NCBI RefSeq assembly: GCF_901709675.1
Contig: NC_051093.1
Span: forward strand, 10,302,053-10,366,052
Origin: Syngnathus acus
Lineage: Eukaryota; Chordata; Actinopteri; Syngnathiformes; Syngnathidae
Direction: 5' to 3'
Length of the DNA: 64,000 nucleotides
In this document: positions 19,511 to 31,686 of the stretch, piece after piece
How positions within the stretch are numbered: the stretch's first letter is position 1
Layout of the letters: the number at the start of each line of letters is the position of its first letter
Translations under genes and position numbers: made by a program
Notes under the pieces: model-generated
Seen by the model: the letters and a program-made list of their open reading frames with translations, nothing else
What the model was told of the DNA's origin: nothing
Databases searched by the model: none

Positions 19511-20745
19511 CATGGAAGTGGGCGTGAACTGGCGTGCCTACGGTAACCGAGAAAGCTCAAAGCAACTAGAACCAAGCGCGTTCGTGCCAAGGTTCCTTGT
19601 TATGTGCGATCGAACGAGGAGCCTCTGGAGGGAGGAGAGGGACGGCGTGGACGGCGTGGACGGGTAGCGTGTCTGCTCCAAGCCTCGAACGGGTGTGGAC
19701 TGCAGTCCAATATATCCATGATAGGATAACTATGCTTCCTTATACGATGTAATAGCAATTTCACTGTGACTTCTCAAGCACAGGCAGAGTTTTGCCTATT
19801 GCGCTACTGCCCTCCAGTGGTGGCTCGCCCCTGTTTCTTTTTTGCTCTTTGTTGACGTCACTCATCTCAAGAATGACGAGTGCGTGTGATTGGGTGAAAA
19901 CAACAATCAGTCAAGTCAGCCTTCCTAGCTTTATTTATTATGGCACGTTTTACATGTTTACACGTTACAAATGATTTTGAGGCTAACACGGCATTTGAAA
20001 ACCAAAACAAATGGTATATTTGCTCTGAAATTAGCCTCTTGTACCAAATTAGCATACCAGGAAAAAGAAGAATTCTGATCGTCAGGTTTTATTGCATTTT
20101 CAGGACTTGAGCGTCATTATATCGTCAAATCATCTTAACAAGGTTAAAAATGTTGGTAACCTGCAAGACAGCAGCCACAATGTAATGTTCGTCCAAATAC
20201 TCTTAAAATAAATGTTTTGTTTTTTGGGGGACAAGATGCGATGCAGTCATCACTTTTTAATTGCAATTTACCATTGGTATTTTTTGTAACATCAGCAAAA
20301 TATTAGAATTCATAAAGCCCCAAAAATATTCCTCCATCCATACAAACAGGTGCAGGCTCCAAGGGACGCCAAGGTAAACAGGTTGCGTTGGTTGGCACAC
20401 CAGGAGTCACATGTACATCATTGACATGAAATGCGCAAGTGGACATGCAGTTCCTTGAAACCAATCTGGTGGAAAAAGAATCCGATGTTCAGCATTCTGT
20501 GACCTGTATTCATTATAAAACATGCTACTAGGTGGACTCCAACAGGAGTCGTGGTCAAGATGACTGAGTGCTTCACCATGCCAGGCAGCAGCCATGAAAT
20601 AGGAATCACTTCTTGAATGCAAACCTGATCAATGTGCCCTTCCTTGCATGGGATGGGATGGGATGGGATCTTTGCAATTTCCACTCCCCTGCGGGTGGCA
20701 CGGCACAGCAGACCCTCAAGAGAGTCAGGCGCTTTGGAGGCATTT
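19511..20745. other. 3' flank of mpp3 (mpp3 is on the minus strand)
   Basis: No gene seen. It should contain the mpp3 3' untranslated region. A minus-strand AATAAA-type signal (TTTATT on the plus strand near 20085) is one possible polyadenylation site, unproven. Confidence 0.5.
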
Positions 20746-23032
20746 TTAGGTCCGAAGCCAGCTTAGAGGCACCCAGAAGCACTCGCGCTCTAGTCTTTCC
20801 AAAATACTCTGCAGTTCTGCGCAGGCGCTGGCAGAGTCCTCTTTGATTAGGACCCGATCCACCAGATGTCCATACTGTTGATCCATCTGGAGAGCGGACT
20901 GGCGCATCTCCTGGAGGTCCTCGTCCTGTCGAAGAAAATACAAAGACGTTGAGTATCCGGGTGCTGGTTTGATGGAGGGAGGGAGGGAGGAAGCGTTTCA
21001 GGAAAGTCACCGTAACACGCCCTTGCTCCGCCCCTCCCGGCGAGGTGGCGGCGCGTCGCCGTCTGCTTTCGGGAACCCGCGGTTTGACAAAAACCACGTA
21101 GGGCTTGAACTCGGCCGTCCGCAGCCGTCTCAAGGCCTGCAAAGCATCAGAGCGAGTCAGCTGGCTGTTGTACGAGCCACTCGCAAGCGCCACTTGCAAA
21201 TACCTCGGGCTGAACGTCCACGATGCACATTTTGTTCTTGGCCTGCACGGAGCGGATGGCCTCGATACTGGTGCCGTACTGGTTCTCCTTGTACTCGCCG
21301 TGCTCGATGAACCTGAACGCCAGAACCGATCTGTAACTGCATTGAAGTTCTTTATGAAGATCCAACAACAACAAGCCTACTTGTTGTGGAGGACATCAGC
21401 GTCAAATTGCTGCTTGGTGACAAAGTGATACTCCACACCTTCCTTCTCGTGCGCTTTCTTGGGCCTGGTGGTATCTTCGCAACGAGCAAAAATGCTTTAA
21501 GACCAGACCGAGACAAAGTGAAACTACATTGAGATGTGGAACTTGGAGACTCACGTGGTACGGCCACCGCGTAGCGATGCGGGTTCTCGGCGATCACTCG
21601 CTGCTTGAGTTCATTGATCCGTGCTCCCAGAGAACCTTTCACCACATCCGGAAACATTTCCAAAGATGGGTTTGCAAGCTAGCTACCATGTAAGCGGCTT
21701 CTCAAAACGTCCCTGAAGGCACCGGCGGATTTCCTGAGGCGGTTCCCCCAGCTTACCGATCAGAACCACCAGCCGAGGCCTCTCGTTGGGCCGCTGCTGG
21801 TAGCGGCTCACCTCCTCATAGGTCAGGAATTCAGAGTCTCCCGGGTCAGAGCCGTCGCTTGAGGAGCCTTGTCGGTCTTTCCGACTTAGGCGGAAGCTCC
21901 TGCGCAGACCGGCTGATTCCAAAGCGGCCGGCCGGCCGGCCAGGGTGACAGATAGCATTACAACAAAAAAAAAAAAAAAAAAAAAGGAAGATGGCCACCA
22001 CATAAAAATGATTGTAATAAAAAAAAAATATATTAAAAAAACTTGCGAGTCGTATCCATGCATTTTGGAGCGGTTAAATAGGAGGTGTTGTTTTAGAACA
22101 GTGATTCTCAAAGTGTGTGGCGAGGCGAGGCGAGGCGAGGCACTTGTTCCCTCTGACACACAAAAGAACCACTGAATGAAATGTGGCTTTTTTAAAATCC
22201 ACTACCTTCCTTTTTTGATTCGTAGCATTCACTTGTGTTCTTTTCGAATACTTTTGCATGCATGCATTTCTATTGAATCAGGATGTTACAGTGGCTTACT
22301 ATCATATCGCTTCCATATTTTGTGTACTTTGTGCTTTTTGATGACTACTTGTCGGTCATTCTAGTGCTACTTGGACATGTTTGAGGTGGCCTGTGATGTC
22401 ATCAGTTTGAGAACCACTGTCTTAGAACCAAAGCGACGCAGCTGAGGCAGGACAGATGGACCCGACCGACCCCACCCCCACGTGGAGTCGGGTCCGTCCG
22501 TCTGTCATCCGGACGCTAGACGACGCAGGCACGCACCCACCCACCCAAGGGAAGCCGGCCACCGTACCTGAATAAAATTCCCAGGAAAACACCTGACCAC
22601 AGGAGGGCGCCACTGCGTTACACTTGGGAGAGACTACAACTGGTGTTAGAGCTTCCCCCCACTTAGCCTCCCTTACACGTGCACACCAGGAAGGTGAACA
22701 AGCAGCAGACGTGCCTGGTACAGTGCGCAAATGCGTCCGACGTGGGCCCTCGTGGCGTGGTGTGGGGGGGGGGGGGGGGGGGGTTAGCTGCCATTTGCTT
22801 GCTGCCAAGGTGGCACGCTGGAGCACTGCAGCCGATGCAGCCGATGCAGGCAGGGAAGTGGCATGGAAGGGGAGGTGAACTCGGCTCCAAGCGGGGTGGG
22901 TGCTAAATGTACCGCAAGCACAAATGTTGCCGTAGTGGTGTTATAAGGTGACGGTACCGGCCGGCTCTTCCCAATCGGAGCATTCCAGCAGGATGGATGG
23001 AGGGATGGAGGGAGACAGGGAGAGAGAGAGGA

Positions 23033-23067
<35 letters not shown>

Positions 23068-23069
23068 AG

Positions 23070-23134
<65 letters not shown>

Positions 23135-24480
23135 CAGACGCCTCATGTTTGGCTGAGGGACGAAGGCGTGCCCCTTTCGGGAGAAACGGTGCCCTCTAGT
23201 CAGCACTAATGGCCACCAAAGCCAAAAGACATTCAAATTGACATTTGCTGTCAGTACTTTTGACACAGGAGTGTCTATGGTGGCGCCTGAAAAGCCTGCA
23301 GCAGCCAAACATCTGCATGGGATGGGAGCTCCCCCACCCACCCACCCAGGGAAACCAGCCAAGTGCCATGACGAACGAGCGAGATTAGGAAGGGTGAACA
23401 CGCTGGCTGCCGCTCACCTATGTACTGTCCATTGAAATAGCCCTCACAGTCACAGTCGTCTGCAGGGAAAAGAAGGGAAAGAGGGAGGAAAGAGGGGGGG
23501 GGGGGAGGGAGGGAGGAAAGGAGGGAGGGATAAGCGACAGCGTACAAACGAGAGCTCACGGATAACAAAGGAAGGACGGGATGGAAAAGTGGCCAGATGC
23601 CCAGACTTCACCCAAACAACACATCACCACCTGATTGATGGGACAACATCAATATTGGTAGCACCATTGATGATCATCATAATAGTCATTCTGATTTTGT
23701 TTTCAGTGCTGTTTGTGCTTTTCTGTCAACGTTTGATATTTATTCAACTCTTGTTTCTGTGGAGGCTTAAACGCGGTTGCGTGACTGAAAAGAGACGAAC
23801 AAGAGTCAAATAAGACGAAAAGGCTCCGACGGAAACTTGGCTAGACTGAGTATGAAAATGAGCCCAAATAAAAACTAAAACGACAGCTTGACACAATCAT
23901 TAGAATCAATTCAAAGTGAAACAGCGTGCCAAAAACCGTACGAGACAGCTACCAACGTTTTGTCCTCCACTTCACTTTTCCTTGCTTTTTTTTCATGGAA
24001 AACATCACAATATCGTTACTCCACAGTTGTTCCCATCCCTAATCTAGATGAAACTGTGTGACACGATGAAAGTAGATGGACACAATTATTCAAGTGGTGA
24101 CACGGTTTAGCTGTGGAAATATGCAAACACATGCAAAAGATGCCGCCTTTAAAATCACCTCGATTGTGTTTGTACTCACCTTTATCGCACGCTTGATCAT
24201 CTGAGAAAAGAAAAGACAACACAAAGAACATGCATGAGAAGAACAACCAAATAGTTGTTGTTTTTAACCTATGTCTCAAAGTTGCTCAGAGTGCTTTAGT
24301 GCAGATTCAAATATGTCATATCTTTGTCGGTGCCTTAGTTTGGGTTAGACGGTGGTTTGACATCTGGTGACGTGCTAAAAATCCAAATTGCCATATGCTG
24401 GATTTAAGGCGATAAAAGTCACGAGTGGGAAAAGCAGCAGGGAGGCGGCGGGCCGGTGGCCCGGCAGGCAGGCGGCCCGG

Positions 24481-24548
<68 letters not shown>

Positions 24549-26625
24549 CCGGCCCCCCAGAGTGAGCAAAGGGTGGCTGCCATCTTACTAAGCCCCCCCT
24601 GCTCATCTAATGGGATCACCCATCCCATTCTGCCCCCCAAACCAAGGCAGTGAGCCAGCTAGCCAGACAGCCGGCTGAAGCGAGCGGAAAAGCGAGCCAT
24701 GGAGATTGTGATATTTTTGAAGCCACTTACAGGAAGGCGTTTTTGGCGACTTGGGGTTGGGCAGCGTGCCCACTTTCATCCTGTAGGCCAATCGCCTGGT
24801 GAGGAGGAAGAAGAAGATTGAAGGGGCCATTTCAGGAATTGGGCCAAAAGTGCAGCTGACCTCTCCTGGAAGTGTTTGGACGGGATGAGCCCGGCACGCA
24901 GGTTGCTGTCGCCCACTCGCTTGGCCTGCCACCAAGTGGGGTCGTCCTGGGTCACCACCTGCAGGATGTCGCCCCGTTTGAAGGGCAGTCCGGCCTCCTG
25001 GCAAGGCGTGGCCTTGTCCTCCAATGGGATGTAGTCGAACAAGGCTCGCAAGTACACCTGAGTTCATACCTCATTTGTTCAAATCCTGCCTTTTGGCATT
25101 TCAACACTGCAAAAAGCCGGCGAGGTCACGGCGAGGAGATTCATTCACCTTGCTCTCCCTCAATCGGTCTTCTTCTTTAACGGCGGGGATGATCTTCAGC
25201 GTAATGGAGCCCTGTGACTGCGACTGGATCAGAAGAAGAAGCCAAGGAACTTACTTCTTCCAGAAGGAACGCAAAGTGCGTGCGTGCGTCCGGACTCACC
25301 AGCAACTGACTGATCTCATCAGGCCTCTTGTGGACCACCGAGACGCCGTTGACTTCCCTGAGTTCGTCTCCGACATGGACCAAACCTGCGAGGAAGCGCA
25401 AGCATGAGCGTGAAAATCCTCCATTCGGGGGGCTGCAATGATTTCTGATTCTCTTTGCTGCAAGCACAACTATCAAAGCCAAGATGCTAAAAACAGATCA
25501 ATACTCAGGGGAGTCTTCCTCTCCGTTCTTTTTCTTTTGAAAGCGAGCAGTAGACAGCGCTCGAGTTGACAATTTACCACTTCTGTCGGCCGCACCGCCT
25601 CTCATGATACGAGCCACAATCACGGCCCCGCTGGCGTCATCCCTCCTGATGGTGGCGCCCTGACAGACATGGCCCGCCATCAAAATCTGCTCTGCTCTGC
25701 TCTGCTCACTCCAAAATGGTCATCAACACTGACCAGAGGCTCTTTGTTCTTCACCAGACGCACAATCTTCACCGACTCCTCCTCCAGCTCGTCATCGTAG
25801 TCGTCCGGCAGCGGCGGCAGGACGGGATCAAAACTTTTCTGGGCTACCGTGTCGTGCACGGACAGGAGGGCCTGGACAAAACGGAACCATTGGAAACGGC
25901 TTGATATGCCGAGACAGCAATTTGTGAGGTGACGGATGGCTTACTTTGAGATGCGGTGACGTGAGCAGATGGAGCAGCTCTTGTTCCTCCGCGTTCATCG
26001 GGCGAGTCTGCAACTCGTCCGTCACCTGTCAATCACGTGCACACACGCAGGCACGCGCAAATCAGCTTCCTTCCAGGTCAGCACTTTTGCCGCCGGCGGG
26101 CGGGCGGGATGCCGAGATGTGCCCGGTGATGACTGGGCACTTTTTTACAGCTTTCCGGCAGTTGGAGTAATGCGCCAAGGACATTATGATGTCATTTATT
26201 ATGATTGTGCGAGTGCGCGCATGTGCATGTTTACGTCTTCAGCAAGAGAGGAAACGCTATGCAGGACAGGACTCGGACATTGTCTCTCATACTGTCTCAG
26301 CCTCTCGTGGATCTGGAACACAAATGGAGAGACAGTCAATTCGATTTGAAACCATCATTGGAGTTGTACGCAACATTAACTCTGTCAGGATTCGACTCTG
26401 TTTTTACGAAGGTACCTTCATCAGGTACGCCAAGCTTCTCTCGCTGAAGACGTCTTTGAGGAAGACCATGTCCTCCTTGTGGTTGGCGTCGGGCCGCAGC
26501 TGCGAAGTCAGCAAGGCCAACGTCTCGTGGAGCCCTGAGAGTACCCACAGGCCATGGATGGAAGAGATGACGCACGCTGAGGCTTCTCATCTCATCTCAC
26601 CTGCTCCTGCTGTCAGCACAGGCAT
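20746..26625 (-). CDS. mpp3: MAGUK p55 subfamily member 3 (membrane palmitoylated protein 3), complete CDS
   Basis: Scaffold protein linking membrane receptors and adhesion proteins to the cortex. Coding exons in gene order: 26601-26625, 26416-26534, 26235-26312, 25945-26025, 25734-25871, 25578-25659, 25300-25385, 25149-25223, 24861-25057, 24731-24795, 24180-24200, 23418-23459, 21757-21912, 21555-21635, 21381-21474, 21204-21312, 21011-21136, 20746-20925. They total 1755 bases, 584 aa, phases unbroken; human MPP3 has 585 aa. Domains: two L27 (about 9-118), PDZ (about 134-215; [30 protein letters not shown]), SH3 (about 229-297; [18 protein letters not shown]), linker [12 protein letters not shown], and guanylate-kinase-like (about 381-580; [24 protein letters not shown] at the end). 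The start MPVL matches the family; an in-frame ATG four codons upstream (26637) has weaker context. One exon is only 21 bases. The donor at 21011 (ACG/GTGACT) is the least certain junction. Confidence 0.95.
21937..21988. repeat. GGCC run plus poly-A tract in an mpp3 intron
   Basis: GGCCGGCC repeats followed by about 24 adenines, just upstream (in mpp3 sense) of the GLRRSFRL exon acceptor. Confidence 0.7.
22099..22419. mobile_element. hAT-like MITE with 8-bp target duplication, in an mpp3 intron
   Basis: A 321-bp element with inverted ends: CAGTGATTCTCAAAGTG on the left, and the reverse complement of GTTTGAGAACCACTG on the right. Flanking 8-mers are TTTTAGAA (22091-22098) and TCTTAGAA (22420-22427), one mismatch apart, which fits the 8-bp duplication made by hAT transposases. 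No coding capacity. A short GGCGA repeat lies near its left end. Confidence 0.82.
22764..22783 (+). repeat. Poly-G run
   Basis: About 20 guanines; likely length-variable and error-prone in assemblies. Confidence 0.9.
23021..23133. repeat. (GA)n tract with GGA interruptions
   Basis: A purine-only strand of about 110 bases in an mpp3 intron; mirror-symmetric, so able in principle to form triplex DNA. The RERERE open frames through it are artefacts. Confidence 0.93.
24461..24553. repeat. (GGCA)n array in an mpp3 intron
   Basis: About 20 GGCA units, lying between the 21-base exon and the exon ending the SH3 domain. Confidence 0.92.
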
Positions 26626-26884
26626 GGCTTCTTTCATGAATCCTCCAGGTAAGGAGGAGCACACCTATCGGGGAGGGAGGGAGGGAGGGAGGGAGGCCGA
26701 CACTTAACATTCACAAAAAATACAATTGCCACAGAAATGGAAATGGCTTTGAGTGCTTTAATGTGCAAAGGAAAGGAAGCAAAAAATGGCTTGCACAGCA
26801 TTCGTACAGTAATGGAGCTTGGTGAGAGTTCCAAACTCCTGCTTTTGATATGGCTCACAAATGCACTTATTAGACTATGCCAGA

Positions 26885-26925
26885 GCAGGGCAGGGCAGGG
26901 CAGGGCAGGGCAGGGCAGGGCAGAG
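26885..26925. repeat. (GGGCA)n pentanucleotide repeat
   Basis: About eight GGGCA pentamers. Confidence 0.88.
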
Positions 26926-27566
26926 CGTCCACGTCAGCAGCTCCACAAATAACCTCAGACACTTTCTGGGTGGCGTTCCAACAAAAATGACGTACGCCGC
27001 ACTCAAATCTCGTTAGCGGCTTAGCGGGCGTATCGCACAAACATGATGGCGCTCAGCGGGGCAGATGATTGGATGTCACATTTTCAAGATCTGTCTGAAA
27101 ATGTTGCCACAGCCCCAATCCACTGCCTGCACCACCTCATTCCACTCACTTGAGAAAGGTCCAGACGGTGTCTCCTGAAAAGCAACCTTGCGTATATTTC
27201 AGCCAACATGCTGAGTTTTCCTTGTAAAGTGTTCAACTTGTCATTTCGTGTAAGACAACAAAAGCAAGCAAGCGTCTGTTTTGCAGCAGGAAAATAAATA
27301 ATAAAAGTCAAGCTGTTCTCGGCCGGCACGGCACAGCACGGCACTCTGCTCAAAGTAATCCACTGCTATTAAGTGTCTGCATGTTTGTCACATTGTGATG
27401 CTATCGGAAGACACCTTAGCGTGATATCGTAATACTGTCGCTACTTTCCATAAAGTATGGCTTCAATAACGTCTTGTGATATCGTTGTAAGAGACTGGCT
27501 GTCAGAATGTTGTGGGTATTAGTATTTTGGAAGCAGTGATATATCCATACATATGCATTGACACTT

Positions 27567-27672
27567 GGATGGATGGATGGATGGATGGATGGATGGATGG
27601 ATGGATGGATGGATGGATGGACGGACGGACTGACAGACAGACAGACGGATGGTTGGATGATGGATGGATGGC
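27567..27672. repeat. (GGAT)n with GGAC/CAGA variants
   Basis: About 14 GGAT units followed by GGAC and CAGA variants in the same four-base register. Confidence 0.92.
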
Positions 27673-29570
27673 GATACTGTGGCTAATGTCTCCATAGTAT
27701 CACGCGCCATATGGTAGCCACCAATCAGTGTCCATTGAAATCAGAGAGCATCTTGTAGGACTGACACAGTCTGGTGTCACGCTTCACCACATCCACCTAA
27801 GCAATACGGCATTTTGCAGCTGAGCACGTGTGACAAAAGCAGCAGCTTCTTCTCCATCGTTCTTATCCTCATGACGGAGGGTGTGGTCCCCGCACCCCGG
27901 AAAAACTACTGCACCCCTTTTTCTGCGACCATATTGATGCTATTCCTCCCTCCCTCCCTCCCCTTCCATTGCATTGCCATCCTCCTTGCGCAGTATCACG
28001 CCGCCGCTCTTTCTTGCCCGCCCGCCCGCTCGCCCGAGCCGGCAGGCAGATGGAGGGACACAAAAAAGGGAAAACAGACAGATGAAGGGATGAGGGCGCA
28101 TCCCATCTGGCTCATGTGGACGCCGTTCAAAAGGCTAAAAACATCAAACTAGCTGTCCTACCTTCTTCCTGGCCTCCTCCTCTCGACTGCTCCTCCCAGG
28201 CTGGTCTTCCTCTTTCCTCCTCCTCCTCCTCTTCCTCCTCTCTCCTCTTCTTCTAGCTGCTGCTGTGCTCATAAACCTGCTGCACACTTGGACACCCCTC
28301 CCCCCGCTTTTACGCCCCTCCCTCCCTCCCTCCCTCCCTCCCTCTGTCATGATGCTAGACAGATACACAAAAGAAGTACATCGTAGTTCTTTAGGTGTAT
28401 TTGCTACTTGAAACCACACCAATTAATTCATAAAAAAAAGAGACGGATACTTTTATATTCATGGCGGACAATAAATATCATACAGTACACTGAGTAGATA
28501 AAGAATAAAGTATACAAATAAAAATCAATAAAACATATTTTCATAATGAGTCAGAAATACAACCATTTGTTTCCCTATTTCTTTTTTAATGATGGCAGAC
28601 ATTGTGAAAATTGTACAGAAAGTACAACTGGTTTGTGTTGGTGTTCATGATGATGTCATCACTCTTTAGCCAATTGGTTCATCAAGCAGTCTGCTTTGTG
28701 CACCCACTTGACCCCCCAAATACCAAGCCAGCTTTTCATATGCTAATTGTTTGGATGGTGTTTCCATCTGGACGCTCGCTCATACTATATCTTCACAAGC
28801 TGTGCATTGTTTTCATTTCAACTAACACCTTTCGGGGTTTATGGCTCATTGATTTGAAAAATGTTTTGTTTGCAGATAAATATTGAACATTTCACAAATA
28901 TTTCATTCACTATTTTATCTCGTGTCTTCCATCGAATTTTTGACCATATTAGGTCAGCGGATTGATCTTAACATTGATGGATTGAACAGCATTGCATGAG
29001 CTCAAGAGTTTGATTTCTTTGTAGTCATCCAAAAGGTTGTCTGCGGTGCTGGATAGCCAATCTTTCCAGCCCGCGACACACACGTGCTGTTGAAAGGACT
29101 GGACTGAAGATTGCCTTGGAATTGGTTCCCAAATACTGCATTGCATATTGTGTAGTGCCACGAGGTTAGGTTGAGGACTTATATCAAGCAAGGCCTCAGA
29201 CTTTGCCAGCAGATGCCCACTCCAGACTCCAGTCAAGGTCAAATATCTTCCTATTGGTTGGTGGTGGAGATGATGATGATGCTGCTGAGGTTGGAGGTGG
29301 TTATGTGACACCAAAGGCTGCTGGGAAATGCCTGCTGCTAATTGCACTTGTGCTGCAGACTTGCATTAGCCCGCACTGGAAGTCAGCTGCTCGTCTCCGT
29401 ATTGTGCTATTATCATTTCATATCATCCAGTCCTGCCATAGCATTGTCTGCTTATGATCGCTGGTGCAGTGACGTGCGGTGAGCTTTATGACTGGGGAGG
29501 CACTGACGTCACCCCCCGGTCAAATCTGTCCGGCAACTAACCGTGGCGCAAAAAAGGTTGGTCGAGAGCA

Positions 29571-29896
29571 CAGGTGTCAAACTCAAGGCCCGGGGGCCAG
29601 ATACGGCCCGCCACATCATTTGATGTGGCCCGCCAAGACAAATTGTGTATCACATTCGTGTGTCATTACTAGAATTGCAAATTGTCTTCACTTTTCATAA
29701 TATCTTTTTTTAAAATATTTGGCCAGTTTTTACTCGTCTGATTTGAAAATGAGTTATTTGTCAGTTTGTTTTGTAGCTTTTACTGTGTATAATATGAGGT
29801 GCTCATACATTTATTTGGGTTGACAGTCATAATGGCCCTCCGAATGAAGCTATGACTCCAATGCGGCCCCCGAAAAAAAGGAGTTTGACACCCCTG
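29571..29896. mobile_element. Palindromic-ended MITE (TGTCAAACTC family)
   Basis: Starts CAGGTGTCAAACTCAAGGCC and ends GAGTTTGACACCCCTG, giving inverted ends of about 15 bases, with the GGCCCGCCACATCA motif twice near the left end. This is a hAT-type non-autonomous family widespread in vertebrates. The flanking 8-mers (CGAGAGCA and CACTAGGG) do not match, so the target duplication has decayed or an end is misplaced. Confidence 0.8.
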
Positions 29897-30609
29897 CACT
29901 AGGGCATTGTTCTGCCCTATTTTAAAACAAAATAACATGATTAAATGATTTCGTCCTGATTTCATTTGAACTATTTGAATTAAAATCTCCTATCAGCAGT
30001 CTTCACACATCAAAACACTCAATAAAGCACATGGAATCAAAAACTTGTTTTCGAGTATCGTGCCGTTTGAAAAGACATGCTCTGAAGTCCCGTTGTCCGA
30101 ATCCAACCTTTAAACTCCGGAGTTGCTCTTCCTTTACTGATGACCTCCTGCTTCGACCGAAAAGCCATCGTTGAAAATCGTTCGGATATGTAATCCTCCG
30201 TTGTAAAACGAAATGTAAAAAACGAATGTAAAACGAAAGAAATGGACGACTGCTCCTCAGTTGCTCACTGTCAATTGGAACTGGAGATCTCTTCTTCTAC
30301 AGGTAGGCAGGCGCATGAGGCATCCCGGGATCACTAGCACCCCCTGCCATAAGGCCGGAGAACCTTTTTTTTTCGTTGCCTCCGTTGGGTCTCTTTTCAA
30401 AGCCGTTTTGCTCATCTAAAGTAACACGACGTTACAGACAGATGACAGAAAAACACTAGATATTATATACACCAGCTTAACTAGGGAAATGAGTTCATAT
30501 AGCCACAGTGTTTGAACACTGAAACAGAAAGACAGAGAGCAGTTCAGTCGAACTGCATCGCCATAGCGGCCTGTCAACCTAGGCAGCCGTGTGATGACGC
30601 AATCGTCAG

Positions 30610-30690
30610 AGGGGGGAGGGGAGGCTGCGAGGGGAGGGGAGGCGGCGAGGGGAGGGGAGGGGAGGCGAGGGGAGGCGAGGCAGGAAGCGA
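30610..30690. repeat. GGGGA/GGCGA-rich repeat
   Basis: Irregular GGGGA and GGCGA pentamers, strongly G-rich on the plus strand. Confidence 0.8.
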
Positions 30691-30818
30691 ATCGTCTTCG
30701 ATTATAAAAGAACTATCAAAATTTGGGTTCAAAATGATACAAAACTATTGAAATGAAAAGGGAAATGACTTTATAATAAAAACAATTGAATTTGGTTGTT
30801 CCCCTTTTCATGATGGCA

Positions 30819-31075
30819 GGGAGGGGAGGCGTGGCCTCCCTTGCCTCCTCCGACCGACCGGGGGAGGGGAGGCGTGGCCTCCCTTGCCTCCTCCGACCGA
30901 CCGGGGGAGGGGAGGCGTGGCCTCCCTTGCCTCCTCCGACCGACCGGGGGAGGGGAGGCGTGGCCTCCCTTGCCTCCTTCGACCGACCGGGGGAGGCGTG
31001 GCCTCCCTTGCCTCCTCCGACCGACCGGGGGAGGGGAGGCGTGGCCTCCCTTGCCTCCTCTGACCGACCGACCGA
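30819..31075. repeat. 43-bp minisatellite, about six units
   Basis: The unit has a GAGGCGTGGCCTCCCTTGCC core followed by CGACCGACCG; spacing is 43 bases, and one copy lacks GAGGG. Within each unit GAGGC and GCCTC pair as a short hairpin. Confidence 0.93.
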
Positions 31076-31082
31076 CCGCACG

Positions 31083-31618
31083 TCCGTCCGTCCGTCCCTG
31101 CGATGGTGACCTCATCAGCAAGGTTGATATTGCATCGTGATACATTGTTGCTAGAGTATTGCCATCATTGACAACTCATGAGCGAGTCAACATTGTGATC
31201 CGTGACAGTGTCTGTCGTATGTACGCAACTCTTTGTTTTTCTCCGTTTGAAGGTGCTGGATCTCCTTTGGGTCCTTGCAGCTTGGATTGGATTTCTCTCT
31301 CCATCCAATGACTGCTCAGACAAGTATCGTGACACGCGATAGCCATGCCCAATTTTCTTCGTAGTCAACGAGGAAAAAAACAGCACAGGCAACATTTGAA
31401 GCCACGTCTTGTCATAATCACTGTGCAGTAAAAAAAAAAAAAAAAAAGTACTTACTTTTTTTAGTGGTGTCATTTAATCCAGCCTCATTTTGAATAGATC
31501 TGAGGATTGGGAGCTGGTCCACATACAGTTTATAAATACAGCACATGGCACATACAGTACAAATACTGTATGTCAGATTTGCCATTTTGGGATGTCAGCC
31601 ACGGTGTTGCCGTGACCT

Positions 31619-31686
<68 letters not shown>

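Larger units (their letters stand above)
22428..23417. other. Repeat-rich mpp3 intron segment
   Basis: Holds a 20-base poly-G (22764-22783), the GA tract and short GGCT/CACCC runs. No exon is expected or seen. Confidence 0.7.
26626..29466. other. Region upstream of mpp3, no gene supported
   Basis: Should contain mpp3 5' untranslated exons and promoter, which I could not place. Carries GGGA (26677-26698), GGGCA (26885-26925), GGAT (27567-27672) and CCCT (28316-28343) repeats and a pyrimidine-rich stretch at 28160-28260. A 132-codon minus-strand open frame (28949-29347) has no recognisable family. Confidence 0.6.
29467..31082. mobile_element. Degenerate DNA-transposon remnant with nested insertion (tentative limits)
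   Basis: The left end, CAGTGACGTGCGGTGAG, is one I recognise as the terminus of a common teleost DNA element. Internal sequence near 30000-30200 (CTCCGGAGTTGCTC, CAATAAAGCACATGG) also resembles it. A second MITE is inserted at 29571-29896. Near 31065-31085 the sequence ACCGCACGTC partly matches the expected inverted end, so the 43-bp minisatellite may be an expansion inside its 3' terminus. Family and right limit are inference. Confidence 0.5.

Noticed and set aside
28949-29347. 132-codon minus-strand open frame with some protein-like composition
   Set aside because: No recognisable domain, no clear start or splice context, next to transposon remnants; possibly decayed transposon sequence, but not supportable as a gene.
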